Positions 12,065-23,426 of a DNA stretch of 64,000 bases are shown here, piece by piece; within the stretch, counting starts at the first letter, position 1, and every line of letters starts with the position of its first letter. Position numbers and translations under genes: made by a program. Source of the stretch: Rheum nobile (taxonomy: Eukaryota > Streptophyta > Magnoliopsida > Caryophyllales > Polygonaceae); assembly GCA_027886185.1 (NCBI GenBank), contig WOAB01000124.1, positions 4,336,210 to 4,400,209 on the forward strand. Reading direction: 5' to 3'. The notes beneath the pieces are model-generated. The model was not told the DNA's origin. It searched no databases and worked only from the letters and a program-made list of their open reading frames with translations.

Positions 12065-12300
12065 TATTTGGTGCGTTAATATTAATAGCACAAACCGGTG
12101 CGCATAAAATAGCCGGGTAAGGGGCAAAATCGGGAAAAAATCAAAATATGGGCATCAAGTGTGTGCATTAAGATTTAACACAGGCGTGTGCGTTAAATCC
12201 TAACGCATACTTTAGCTGGGTTGGACTTTGCACAAGTCCAACCCATTTTGTTGTGTGTTAACATTTAATGCACGAGAGTTGTGCGCTATTATAAGCGCAT
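12065..12300 (+). repeat. Left terminal region of MULE A (hairpin-rich)
   Basis: Successive imperfect inverted pairs built on GTGCGTTAA and TTAACGCAC, for example GTGCGTTAATATTAATAGCAC near 12070 and GTGTGCGTTAAATCC with TAACGCATAC near 12187. The reverse complement of 26990-27262 shows the same composition and a matching tip. Probably the transposase-binding terminus. Confidence 0.65.
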
Positions 12301-12399
12301 AACTCTTCTTCTTCCTCCAGCCGCAACGGAAAAACCCTAAAACTCGAAAAAAAATTGATCGATCAATCACCTTGAACCTCTTACTTAAACTCAAAATCA

Positions 12400-15300
12400 T
12401 CCATTGATTCATCTTCTACTCCCCTGGGCGATCGGAATGGTGGTGCTGAGGTGGTCGGCGATGCTGGTGGTGGTGGCGGAGGAGGTCCTTTTTTCCCGAT
12501 CAATCCGGTGGTTGCAGCGGCGTTCGGCGGTGGCCAGGGAGCGGGTGAGGGCGGTGGTGGGCAGGGCGCAGGTGAGGGCGTGGGTTCTGGCGGTGGTGGG
12601 CAGGGTGCGGGTTCTGGCGGTGGTGGGCAGGGCGTGATCATTGGTGATGGTCCGGCGGCGGCTTGGGTGTCGATGGAGGAGGATGAGTTAGCTCGACGAC
12701 CGGCAAGTGGTGGTGCTAGACGTTCGTTGACTCGATCGACACGCGTTTCAGATGTGCCGATCGACGTTCTTGTGACCCCCACACTCGCACCGATAGACGT
12801 CCACCAGGTATGTAATGCGTTTTAAATTCTAATTCATAATATTTTTGATTTAATTTTGAATTAGAATTTAGATTCGTTAATTTAGAATTGAAACGGAATT
12901 GTTAGATTTAGGGATGTTAGAAACAAATATTATTGTATTTGATATTAAATTAGGGATTAGGGTTTAAAACGAATATTATGAAATCTAATTTAGAAATAGT
13001 AAAATTGGATACGAAATCGAATCGAATTTATGAAAACAAATATTATGAAACTAGAATTTAGATTCTTTAGAATAAGAAATTAGAATAGAATATGAAATTT
13101 GAATTGAACGAATATTATGAAATTGTTAGAATTTTGTATTTTATTTCATTAAGTAATTTTATATTGAAAATACGATTAGAATTTAGATTAGTAGGAATTA
13201 GATTTGATTAGAATTTGGAAATAGAAATTAGTATACAATTAGATTTCATTATTAGAAATTAAATTTCTAATAATGAAATCTAATTATATACAAATTTAAT
13301 TTGATTAGAATTTGGATTTCTTTAATTACTATTGGGCCTTATTGGGCCATACTAGGCCTTATTAATTAGCCGATTGAGTCAGATTGGGGCTTATTGGGCC
13401 TCATTGGGCCGATTAAATTTCTAATAATGAAATGTAAGTTATAATGAAATCAAATTAGAGTTTAGATTTTCTTCTAAATTCTAGTTTGATTTCTTTAAAT
13501 GTAATTGGATTGAAATCTCAATAATTAGAATGAAATTTGTAATAAAATTAAATTTTGTTATAATGAAATATAAAACAAATGCGATTGTCAAACAAATACG
13601 TTTATAATAAATTACAAAATAGAAATTAGTATATAGAAATTTCAAAATTAGTATATAATTTTGAAATAGAAATTAGTATATAATTAGATTTCATTATTAG
13701 AAATTCTAATAATGAAATCAAAATTGATTAGATTTGTAATAATGAAATCTAAGTTATAACTGTTTCGAAATTCTAATCCAAATTAGATTTTATTATTAGA
13801 AATCTAAGTTATAATGATTCTAAGTTATAATGAAATCAAATTAGAATTTAGATTTTCTTTAAAATAATAATTAGATTTCTAACTAGATTTCTTAAAATGT
13901 AATTGGATTGAAATATCAATAATTGAGATTTCAATCCAATTTGCACTGTTAAAGAAATCTAATTAAAAATGAAATTTGTAATGAAATTAAATTTCGTCAT
14001 AATGAAATATAAATCAAATTCGATTGTCAAACAAATACGTTTATAATAAATTACCACATAAATAATTTAGGCGGTACGGGACGCCTTAGGAGGTTCTGAG
14101 GGGCTCACACATCCGGCTCCAGTAGCCGACCGACGTGTTGTGCATCGGAGGCACATCTCAGATACCGTACGTCGTCGTGCTGCTCAGCTATGAGCGGATT
14201 TATTAGGTGCATCATCACCAGTTCCACAACCTTTTGGTCAGACAGAGGATGCCAGCATGGAGGACGCCTACGTCACATCTAGTGACGATATGACGGTTGA
14301 TGAACAGGCGCAAGAGATGCAGACGATGCTGAGGACCTGGAGGGAGAGTTTAGGGTTTCTTTTGATCCGATTCTGCCGAACGAGGATCTGAGGACGGATG
14401 AGACCGGCCCTCCACCCGCTCATTTTGTCCCCTCTCTCGTGCCCTCCCCCGTTCCCTCCCCAGTCCAGACTGCTTCTTCTGTCCCCTCCCCCGTTCCTTC
14501 CCCTCCACCCGCTCCTTAACATGCACCAGCTGCAGTTGTTGGGCCCGTTCTAGGGCAGGATTCTTGGATGTCAGGAGGGCCATGCACCCTCTCCTCCTTC
14601 CCACCTACACAACACATATCGCCAGGGCGATTTATGACATGACCCCTCTTGCCCCTCCTCCTCCTCTCGATATTCATGCCCCAGCCCTCCCCCCTTCCGC
14701 GACAGAGACGCAGGAGACGTGGAGGAGAGGACTCCCTAGTTGCAGAGGCCGCTTCAGAGGGTGCTGCAGAGGCTGTTCAGGCTCCCCGTCGTTCGGGGCG
14801 TTAGTGGCGCCAGAAGACTCCGGATTTGGTACGTATTTAGGGTACAATCCCGTTATAGGTGAAGTATAATTTTTATTTGTTAATTTCGCAACTAATATTA
14901 ATTATCAAACCTTCAGACCCGTAAGGTCTCGAGGGTCCACTTTGGCTGGACAACTCCGCTCGAGCAGTTCATCAAACTCGGGCCAAAGACGTGGTTTCAG
15001 CTGGCAGAGCGCATGGGTCTTGCACATCTACGCATTCTAGGCACCGGGGCAGTTGATCCCGTCTTGATCTCGGATTTTGTCGAGAGATGGCACTCTGAGA
15101 CATCCTCGTTTCATTTCCCATGGGGCGAGATGTCCATTACACTGCATGATGTTTATGAGATTCTCAGGGTGCCGATTGACGGGAGGAGCTGTATGACAGC
15201 AGGGGATATGCCGCATCCAGAGGTCAGATGGAGGATTGCGCTGACTCTTGGATTTGACGACACTACACGGGTGGACATGTGGTACTCCACCGGCGACATT

Positions 15301-16610
15301 CCTTTGGAGTGGCTGCAGGACGAGCTCACCACGATGATGCAACGCGAGCAGAGGGAAGAGAACACAATCGCTTCATTTTATTTGTTCTTGCTGCTCGACT
15401 CTACAATGTTGGTCGACAAGTCTACGACGAGAATCAAGCACAAGTGGATGGCGCTTCTTTTCGACCACAAGGCCACAAGCCAGTATGCATGGGGAGCTGG
15501 CATCTTGGTGTTCCTGTACCGGAACTTAGGACAGGCGTCGAGACTTCAGGCGCAAGGCATTTCCAGTTGTGTCATACTTTTGAGGGTAAGAAATATGCTT
15601 TTAATTAATAAATTTAAAATATACGTTATAACTGTTTATTTTTTAATTCTTATCGTTCGATCTTGTTCTACAATCATGGATATGGGCGTATTTTCCCCAT
15701 TTCCATGGACATTATGTCATGGACCCTGCTTCCATGACCGCCGATGCAACTGCCATCAGAGACGGCCAGGAGGTCCCATAGGACAGGGATCCTAGTCGTT
15801 TGGTCTGTATACGCCGGATGCTGGATATCATTAGATTTAAGGAGGTAACCTGTTTTGTTATATTAATATTTTATTTTATAATATATATTGACGCAAAATA
15901 CTAATTTGATATTAATTACTTGTTACAGGTATAGTGATTCCCTTTTCCTAGGGTGTCATTCAACCGGCCAGAGTACACTCATTACCTGTTTAGAGGCATA
16001 ATCCAGATCATGAATATACAGGAGCCGTATCTGCCGGACCGCGTCCTCCGACAGTTTAGGCATGTACAGGGGTCCAGACTTACCTCCAGAGCCGAGATCG
16101 GTCACCCGCCAGAACGACCTCACCCACTACTCGGTTGCATTCGAGGATCATCTATTGGGGGTGTGAGATGAGGATCTGAGACCTCTGATCCAGATTCAGC
16201 ATCCACCATCCACATTATATTGGGCCATGACGGACGACTATCTAGATTGGTTGGACGACTACTCTCATGTGCTGGTGGATCCTAGATCCACCAGACAGGA
16301 TCGTTTAATTCAATAAATGTTTATTATTAATTTGTCATATATAAATTCTAATGGGTATTATCATTACGAATACAACAAAACCAGTTGGTTGCTGGTGAGA
16401 TCCGTGCATATTTAGAGACGCCGAGGGATTGGAGCGCTATTCCCATTTAGGAGGTTGAGGAGCTCATGAGTCATTTACTGCATATGTTGACTGATGAGAC
16501 TCCTCCAATGGCCCCCCTCCACCGCGTGCATCACAACTTTTTCAGGATTCTATACACGAGCACGGGGAGGGTAGTCGGAGTCAGCCTGGTGGAGGTTAGG
16601 GATGTTATGT
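12400..16610 (+). pseudogene. Plant mobile domain (PMD/MAIN-like) gene, dead, copy A
   Basis: Same six-exon plan as the intact copy in MULE B. Exon 1, Gly-rich, ends 12807 at CAG|GTATGT. Exon 2 is 14071-14828, exon 3 14918-15585 (PMD core with FVERWHSETSSFHFPWGEM and LHDVYEILRVPI), exon 4 from about 15674, exon 5 from about 15929, exon 6 from about 16380. Lesions: no ATG at the expected start; TGA in exon 2 at the QL-ADLLG position; a frameshift before the acidic block; acceptor of exon 4 changed from ACAG to ACAA; CAG to TAG in exons 4 and 5; acceptor of exon 6 lost; a deletion at the end of exon 5. PMD proteins are found both as host silencing/splicing factors (MAIN, MAIL1) and in MULE and gypsy transposons. 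Confidence 0.85.
12808..14070 (+). other. Intron 1 of PMD copy A, AT-rich with short inverted repeats
   Basis: 1.26 kb of ATTAGAATTTAGATT-like sequence with many small palindromes such as TTTCATTATTAGAAA facing its complement, plus a GGGCCTTATTGGGCC cluster near 13330-13410. Copy C has nearly the same intron; in copy B it is only 559 bases. Confidence 0.6.
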
Positions 16611-16699
16611 ATGTATTTTGTATGATTGACGTTTGTATAGATTTTATGTTATGTATGTGTGTGTTTTTATTTTTTGACCTTTCGTACTTTTGGAATTGA

Positions 16700-17265
16700 T
16701 TGATACGAATATGCCAAAAATGCAAAAACAGTCAAATTGGCCCAATAGTAAGGATTATGGAAGAAATAGATCAAAAACGCAAAAAACCCTAAATTGGCCC
16801 AAACTAGGCCCAATAGTAAGGAGTATGAAAGAAATGGGCCAAAAACGCAAAAAAAAAAACTAAATTGGCCCAATAGATGAGGATTATGGAAGAAATGGGC
16901 CAAAAACGCAAAAAATCCTAAATTGGCCCAAACTAGGCCTAATAGTAAGGATTATGGAAGAAGTTGGCCAAAAATGCAAAAAACCCAAAATTGGCCCAAT
17001 AAGGCCCAATAGACGAGGATTATGGAAGAAATGGGCCAAAAACGCAAAAACGCCTAAATTGGCCCAATAATACCCAAAAGTAAGGATTATTTAAGAAATG
17101 GGCCCAAAAACTCAAAAACTATATAATTGGCCCAATAGTAAGCATTATTCAAGAAATGGGACCAAAAACTCAAAAACTACATAATTGGCCCAATAGTAAG
17201 CATTATTCAAGAAATGGGCCAAAAACGTAAAATTGGCCCAAATTAGGCCCAATAGTAAAGAGAAA
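16700..17265 (+). repeat. Minisatellite with GGCCCAA motif
   Basis: About nine degenerate copies of a unit of roughly 60-75 bases: AATTGGCCCAA, CCCAATAGTAAGGATTATG, GAAGAAATGGGCC, AAAAACGCAAAAA. The reverse complement of a related array lies at 35090-35640 in MULE B. Confidence 0.85.
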
Positions 17266-17289
17266 CATTGAGGTCCATTGACCTTTTAC

Positions 17290-17730
17290 TTCATCAAAAT
17301 CTAATAAACACCCCCAAAATTAGTCCTATTGGAAATTAACCCCCACCTGCACGCTCTCTCTCCTCACACAGTCACAATCACCCCTCCCTCGTTTATCACC
17401 TTCTCCATTTCCATATTTGTCACTCGTCTCCGCCCTCGGACTCCATTTCCGGCCTCGACCTCCGTCACCGGCCTCGTCCTCCTCCGTCTCCGGCCACGTC
17501 CTCCTCCATCTCCGACCTCGTCCTCCTTCGTCTCCAGCCTCATCTTCCTCCGTCTCCGGCCTCGTTCTCCTCCTTCCTCCGCCGCATGCGCGACCCCGAC
17601 AATTTCAGTTGCTGGTAATGCTAATAGAAGTGGAAGGAGGCGATTTCCCCTTTCTTCTTCGGCGGGACTTTGCTTCAGAAACGTCTTCTTCCTCTGTTTC
17701 TCAATTCATCTGCTAAAGAGGTAATTTGCC
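17290..17730 (+). other. Pyrimidine-rich segment, possible 5' exon of the ERA-like pseudogene
   Basis: CT-rich leader followed by degenerate 25-30 base repeats of CTCCGTCTCCGGCCTCGTC, open in two frames and giving Pro/Arg-rich peptides. A GT donor (AAAGAG|GTAATT) ends it near 17719. It could be the transit-peptide exon of the GTPase gene that follows, but the peptide is low complexity and I cannot prove the link. Confidence 0.35.
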
Positions 17731-17907
17731 GATTGAATCTCTATTTTTTTCTTAGCTCCTTATTGATTAACTAGCTAGATTTATTTATCTCGAAAATTTC
17801 GATTACTTTTCCGATCTAATTTCAGTATTTTTACACATGTTGTGTTATCTAATCGATAACTTTGGTGATTGTAATTTGTTAAATTTATCATGCTTTTGTA
17901 ACAACAG

Positions 17908-20096
17908 ACCGTGTTGGTTGAAGATTCTAGTTCGAACTTCCTTCACCTCATTCAACCTCATCAGGTATGGTGGCTTAATCGAATTTTGAATTTCATTTCC
18001 ATTTGAGGTTGGAAAATTTTGCATTGCACGCCATGTGTTTGTGATATTGCTTGAATTTCATTTCCTGTAAATGATGCCCTTCATGCAAAGTTCCCTACTG
18101 GCTTCTTCTATGCTTATATGGATGATTCTTACTAGCTCTGAAGTAATTAGAGATTTTCAAAATCATTCTTCTTCTATTATAAGTCTCTGATTCTTTTGTT
18201 GTAGTTAATTTTGGCTTCTGCCGAGTAAGAATCAATGAATCAAGTTAGGTTGTATTTATTGATCTAATAATATGGTGGGAAGCATCTCATTCTGATAATT
18301 AAGTATAAAATTGTAGTTTGCTTCATACTTTTCAAATGTATCTTGAATGCATAGGTTTTAAAATTCATATATATCACCTTAGTCATTATCAGATAAAATG
18401 AAGGCAAATATAATAATGGAGTAGGCCATTTGGTGAGGGGGAGATAAGGAGTTGATTTGGACATTTAAAGTGTGCAGTAGTATGTGATGAATATTGAAGA
18501 TGCTCGATCTAAGTTACAATAACAAAGATTTAAGAATATCATCTTCAATAGTCACTTTGAATTTAGATGACTGGGAAACATCACATACCGGGACTTCCAT
18601 GATTGACTGTGTTCTTTCTGGATGGTTAATGCTTGTGCAAAATTATGCATTCAGCTATGTTTATAACTTGCAGATGATACTTTATGATACACCTGGTGTG
18701 ATTGAGAAGAAAATGCACAAGTTGGACTCAATGATGACGAAGAATGTCCGAAGTGCAGCAGGCAATGCAGATTGTGTACTTACTGTGGTTGATGCGTCTA
18801 AGATGCCTGACAAGGTAGGTTGTTGTTTCTATTCTGATCCAGTTATTTGCTCAGTGGTCCTTAATATTTAGCCTTTTTTAGGTGGAAGAAGTGCTCGAGG
18901 AGGGTTTTGGGAGCATGAAAGAGAAGCTACCTACTCTGCTGGTTCTAAACGAGAAGGATCTTATCAAACCTGGTGAAATTGCCAAAAAGCTTGAGGTTGC
19001 AACAAGTCCTGTGTGCTAATTTGTTTATATATTTTTGGCAATGCACATGAGAAAGGTTGCTCACTTATTTAGTTGACTGAGCTATGCTGATTAAGTATCA
19101 ACACGATCACTTGCAGTGGTATGAAAAGTTCACTGATGTTGACGACATTATACCTGTGAGTGCTAAATTTGGTCATGGAGTTGAGGACGTCAAGGATTGG
19201 ATTCTTTCAAAACTTCCACTGGGTCCTCAACTCTATCCAAAGGTATTCATCATCTCTCTCTCCCCTCCTTCTCTCCTCATATGCCCACTTTCGCGTGTCA
19301 TGAATTCTTCACAACAACAACATCATTTTGATTTTTGTTCTGTATGGATTGCTACTAGAGATCTTGTTTGACTCAAGTCATGTTTTCTAGCAAGCTTATA
19401 TTGACACTAAGTAGTAATATTACTTATTGCTCTGGGGCTTAGGACATTGCTAGTGGGCATCCAGAAAGATTTTTTGTAGCTGAAATCGTCAGATAAAAGA
19501 TATTCATGCAGTATCGCAAACGAAGTGCCATACGCTTGCCAGGTCCATCTTCCTGAATAGTTTTCTCTACTTGTCACTGTAATTTAGCTTTTATATTTTC
19601 TAGTTGCTATTTTCATTTTCTCCTCGAAGAGTTGCATGCTAGATTGATATATGATGATTCACCGAATTAATACCATGTAGGTTAATGTAGTAACCTATAA
19701 AACGAGGCCTGATGCAAAGGACTACATCCAAGTGGAGATTATTGTAGAAAGAAACTCTCAAAAGGTTATTTTGATTGGGAAGGTAAGCTTTGGATTGTGA
19801 TCATGCTCTACTTCTTGGTTCTTTCCCCAATCTGTGGAGAATCACTATCTTTTGCACTTGCATGATTGAACAGTGCTCTCTGCCCTCATTCTGTTTGCTT
19901 TTCCCTTACTTGAGCTAACTGATAAGTGGAATTTTGAATTGAAAATGTGGCTTATTTAAGCAGATAAACCTATATTTGTTGATTGATTTCGTTTATGTAT
20001 TAAACCTGTTGCCAGGAGGGAAGAGCTTTAAAGCTACTGGCTACTGCTGCTCGGCTTGACATTGAAGACTTCTTGCAAAAGAAAGTCTTTCTCGAG
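17908..20096 (+). pseudogene. ERA1: ERA-type GTPase (organellar ribosome assembly), captured and broken
   Basis: ERA GTPases bind the 3' end of small-subunit rRNA through a C-terminal KH domain; this resembles the plant chloroplast/nuclear-encoded form. Recognisable exons: 17908-17964 (weak), 18674-18814 (G3 motif YDTPG), 18882-18995 (G4 as NEKD; the usual form is NKxD), 19117-19242 (G5 VSAKFGHG), 19443-19542, 19681-19782, 20015-20096 (KH loop GKEG, then ARLDIEDFLQKKVF). Introns with GT-AG edges are kept, so it was taken from genomic DNA, not from a message. The P-loop (G1) and switch I exon are absent, exon 19443-19542 has TAA in place of the Glu codon after EIVR plus one extra A that shifts the frame, and the last exon is missing, replaced by the 44-bp array. 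It lies between the PMD and GRF genes of MULE A, consistent with transposon capture. Confidence 0.88.
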
Positions 20097-20154
20097 GTAC
20101 AACAACATAAAATTTGATTTAATAAAGAACTGACCTTAAGCTAGTTTTGTTACA

Positions 20155-20790
20155 GTCAGTTAGAGCTTCACCGAGGCTAGTCGGTGGCGCGTTCGAAGCG
20201 TCACCGAGGCTAGTCGGTGGCGCGTTCGAAGCATCACCGAGGCTAGTCGGTGGCGCGTTCGAAGCGTCACCGAGGCTAGTCGGTGGCGCGTTCGAAGCGT
20301 CACCGAGGCTAGTTCAGTGGCGCGTTCGAAGCGTCACCGAGGCTAGTCGGTGACGCTTCGAACGCGCCACCGACTAGCCTCGGTGACGCTTCGAACGCGC
20401 CACTGAACTAGCCTCGGTGACGCTTCGAACGCGCCACCGAACTAGCCTCGGTGACGCTTCGAATGCGCCACCGACTAGCCTCGGTGACGCTTCGAACGCG
20501 CCACTGAACTAGCCTCGGTGACGCTTCGAACGCGCCACTGAACTAGCCTCGGTGACGCTTCGAACGCGCCACCGACTAGCCTCGGTGACGCTTCGAACGC
20601 GCCACCGAACTAGCCTCGGTGACGCTTCGAACGCACCACCGACTAGCCTCGGCGACGCTTCGAATGCGCCACCGACTAGCCTTGGTGACGTTTTGAACGC
20701 GCCAACGAACTAGCCTCGGTGACGCTTCGAACGCGTCGCTGACTAGCTTCCGTGACGCTTCTAACGCGCCACCAAACTAGCCTTGGTGTC
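20155..20790. repeat. 44-bp tandem repeats in head-to-head orientation
   Basis: Unit: TCACCGAGGCTAGTCGGTGG followed by CGCGTTCGAAGCG. About four to five copies run forward (20165-20345), then the orientation flips near 20350 and about ten copies run reversed to about 20790. The array can fold into a long GC-rich hairpin. Each unit also contains an internal near-palindrome around TTCGAA and CACCGA/TCGGTG. Confidence 0.9.
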
Positions 20791-21610
20791 ACCAACTAGT
20801 CCCGATGACACTTTGAAAGTGTCACAAACTAGTCTCGATGACACTTTAAAAGTGTTACCACTTACTAGCCTCGATGACTTTGAAAGCGTCATTGATTACT
20901 AGTCTTGATGACACTTTGAACATGCACTAACTAGTGGTGGTGACATTTCAACCATAATTGTCATCAAAACGAGATTTGAATTATCACAAACTAGTTGTGA
21001 TGACAGTTAGTACATTAACTAATTGTGATGACAATGACAATATGTTATCAACTAGTTGTGATATCGTATGTATTTGATGACAGTTTGTGTTTTGATGACA
21101 GTATGTGTCATTAACTAGTTGCGATACAATTTGTATTTGATGACAGTTTCTTGATGACAATACGTGTCATCAACTAGTTGCGATACAGTTTGTATTTGAT
21201 GACAGTTTGTGTTTTGATGACAGTATGTGTCATTAACTAGTTATAATGCAGTTTGTATTTGATGACAGTTTGTGTTTTGATGACAATTTGTATTTTGATG
21301 ATAGTTTGTATTTCGATGATAATTTGTGTTTTGATAACAGTTTGTATTTGATGCAAGTTTGTGTCTTGATGAAAATTTGTATTTTGATGACAATTTGTAT
21401 TTTGATGATAATTTGTGTTTTGATAACAGTTTGTGTTTTGATGACAGTTTGTGTTTTGATGACAGTTTGTGTTTTTTATGACAGTTTGTGTTTTGATGAC
21501 AGTGACTGTCATCAAAATGATGACAATTTATATTTTGATGACAGTTTGTGTTTTGATGACAGTTACTGTCATCAAGATGATGACGTCATCAAAAGTATTT
21601 TTTGACGGGA
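20791..21610. repeat. Degenerate AT-rich repeats continuing the 44-bp array
   Basis: The unit decays step by step: first GTGTCACCAACTAGTC, then TCAACTAGTTGTGATGACA, then runs of TTTGATGACAGTTTGTGT. The shared ACTAGT and GATGACA words show it is one lineage of repeats changing composition along the array. The open frames here are low-complexity and not genes. Confidence 0.8.
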
Positions 21611-21694
21611 AAAAAATTTCTGGTTGACTGTCGATCAACGCCGATCAACGATCGTTGATCGGTCAATGGTCAAATATGTTAGATTGTTTGACTT

Positions 21695-21732
21695 ATGGTG
21701 ATGTCATCATTATATAATGATGACATCACCAT
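21695..21732. repeat. Perfect 38-bp palindrome
   Basis: ATGGTGATGTCATCATTAT followed directly by its exact reverse complement. It could extrude as a cruciform and lies at the edge of the degenerate array. Confidence 0.9.
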
Positions 21733-21899
21733 GGGTCATGAGTTTAGATGAAGTTTATTAGGGGTCATTTCTCAAATTTCACTATACTCAAAGAGTCATT
21801 TAACTTGAACATCGTAGTAAAGATTGTCCCAAACTAGGCCCAATACGTCATTTTAATCTAGAAACGGCAAAAAACGCAAAACTACTAAATTAGAAATTT

Positions 21900-22460
21900 C
21901 ATAATACGTCATGAAATTACATTTGTATATAGTACAAGTAATAATTTGATAAGAAATCATAATATTACATTAGTATAAACTATAATTCTCAACTTCTTCA
22001 AATTATAACTTATAATTCTCGAGTTCTTCATACTTCATGCTATAGCGTAAGTATAAAGTTCAAGTTATAACTTCATAAGACTTTGTCATATCACATTAGT
22101 ATATAATACAAGTGATAACTTCTTAAGAAATAATAATAATACATTAGTATAAACTATAACTCTCGAGTTCTTCATACTTCATGCTATAGCGTAAATATAA
22201 AGTTCAAATTATAACTTCATAAGACTTCATCATATCACATTAGTATATAGTACAAGTAATAACTTCTTAAGAAATCATTATATTACATTAGTATAAACTA
22301 TAACTCTCGAGTTCTTCATACTTCATGCTATAGCGTAAGTATAAAGTTCAAATTATAACCTCATAAGACTTCATCATATCACATTAGTATATAGTACAAG
22401 TAATAACTTCTTAAGAAAACATTATATTACATTAGTATAAACTATAACTCTCGACAAACC
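21900..22460. repeat. 145-bp AT-rich tandem repeats
   Basis: Landmark CTCGAGTTCTTCATACTTC recurs near 22017, 22162 and 22307, a period of about 145 bases; other words are AAGTATAAAGTTCAA and CACATTAGTATATAGTAC. The same repeat is found at 45090-45430 next to MULE C. Confidence 0.85.
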
Positions 22461-22700
22461 CAATCACTACAAAAGAAGGTATCTCGTATGCAAGGATTAC
22501 ATCCCAATGGAGCGGGATGGTACAATGAGTGGGTGTCGTACCTTTAAGTAGCTTGATCCACCGTATGACAACAATGTTGCCAAGATTATAAGAGAATTGG
22601 TGCTAGAAAGAAAGGAGCTTAAACAGCTAAACCAGACCCTTTCATATTCAAACGTGAAGTTAAGGAAGCATATATATTATCGGGGTTTTCAAATTGATTG
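22460..22700 (+). pseudogene. GRF-type zinc finger/coiled-coil gene remnant, copy A
   Basis: Aligns with the intact GRF gene of MULE B: YKRRYLVCKDY, then SGCRTFK, stop TAG where B has Trp, then LDPPYDNNVAKIIRELV and a charged helical end. The first cysteine pair is missing. Same position relative to the transposase gene as in B. Confidence 0.65.
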
Positions 22701-22892
22701 ATGTTATAAGAAATGACCTTAGTTCGGTGCTTATTTTAGTGCTTATTTTGAGTTCTATGTTTATTTTGAGTTTTATGCATGTTCATTTCCAAGTGTATGA
22801 TTACATAAGTTTGCAAATGTATGAATTCCAAGTTTATGATTTGCAAATGTTAAGATTATATTGCATTACAAATGAATCTAGTGATCTTCGTA

Positions 22893-23042
22893 TTACAGAT
22901 GTGGGAGAGCAGCAGAAGCCTCTTCGTCAAGGTCTGCAAGTTCCTGCCTAGACAGCGTGTCCGACAACGACTGCAACTGTTCCGACGAGATTAGTTGGAG
23001 GAGGAACTCCACCGACAGAGGAAGCGGTATTTGATCCGCCAT
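22893..23042 (-). CDS. Hypothetical 49-aa open frame
   Basis: ATG at 23042 gives MADQIPLPLSVEFLLQLISS and an acidic end (ELADLDEEASAA). It has no recognised domain and no counterpart in MULE B. It could be a further captured exon, since its end abuts an AG-rich boundary, or chance. Confidence 0.25.
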   Translation of the reverse strand: MADQIPLPLSVEFLLQLISSEQLQSLSDTLSRQELADLDEEASAALPHL

Positions 23043-23426
23043 TGATGATTTCTTGAGAGGGATTCTAATTAGATTGAAAATATTGGGGAAATGAATTTGA
23101 ATTTCAGTTGCCAAGGGTTATTATAGTGGATGAAGAATTTTGGAAGCAAATGTCAATCATGGTCAGAAAAAGCAGCAAACAAGAGAAACTGTCGACTGTC
23201 GAGGATTGAGTGTATATTTTTTCAGCTTTCCCGCTTATGTCTTAAAGTAAAAAAAAAGTTCAATTCCATGCGACATTCCTTAAACCCTGAAACCCACATC
23301 TAAAACTAAAGCATTACCAATCAAAGCAAAAGTCATGAGCAAATAACCAAAAGATATCCACATCTAAAATTATATTGCATTACAAATCACACGATTATTA
23401 CATCAACTACTGCTAATGTCGATCAA

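Noticed and set aside
12381..12782. Proline-rich open frame on the minus strand (and its twin at 40856-41236)
   Set aside because: It is the antisense shadow of the Gly-rich first exon of the PMD gene.
21237..21605. Asn/Thr/Gln-rich (-) and Cys/Leu/Asp-rich (+) open frames
   Set aside because: Both are translations of the TTTGATGACAG repeat; low complexity only.
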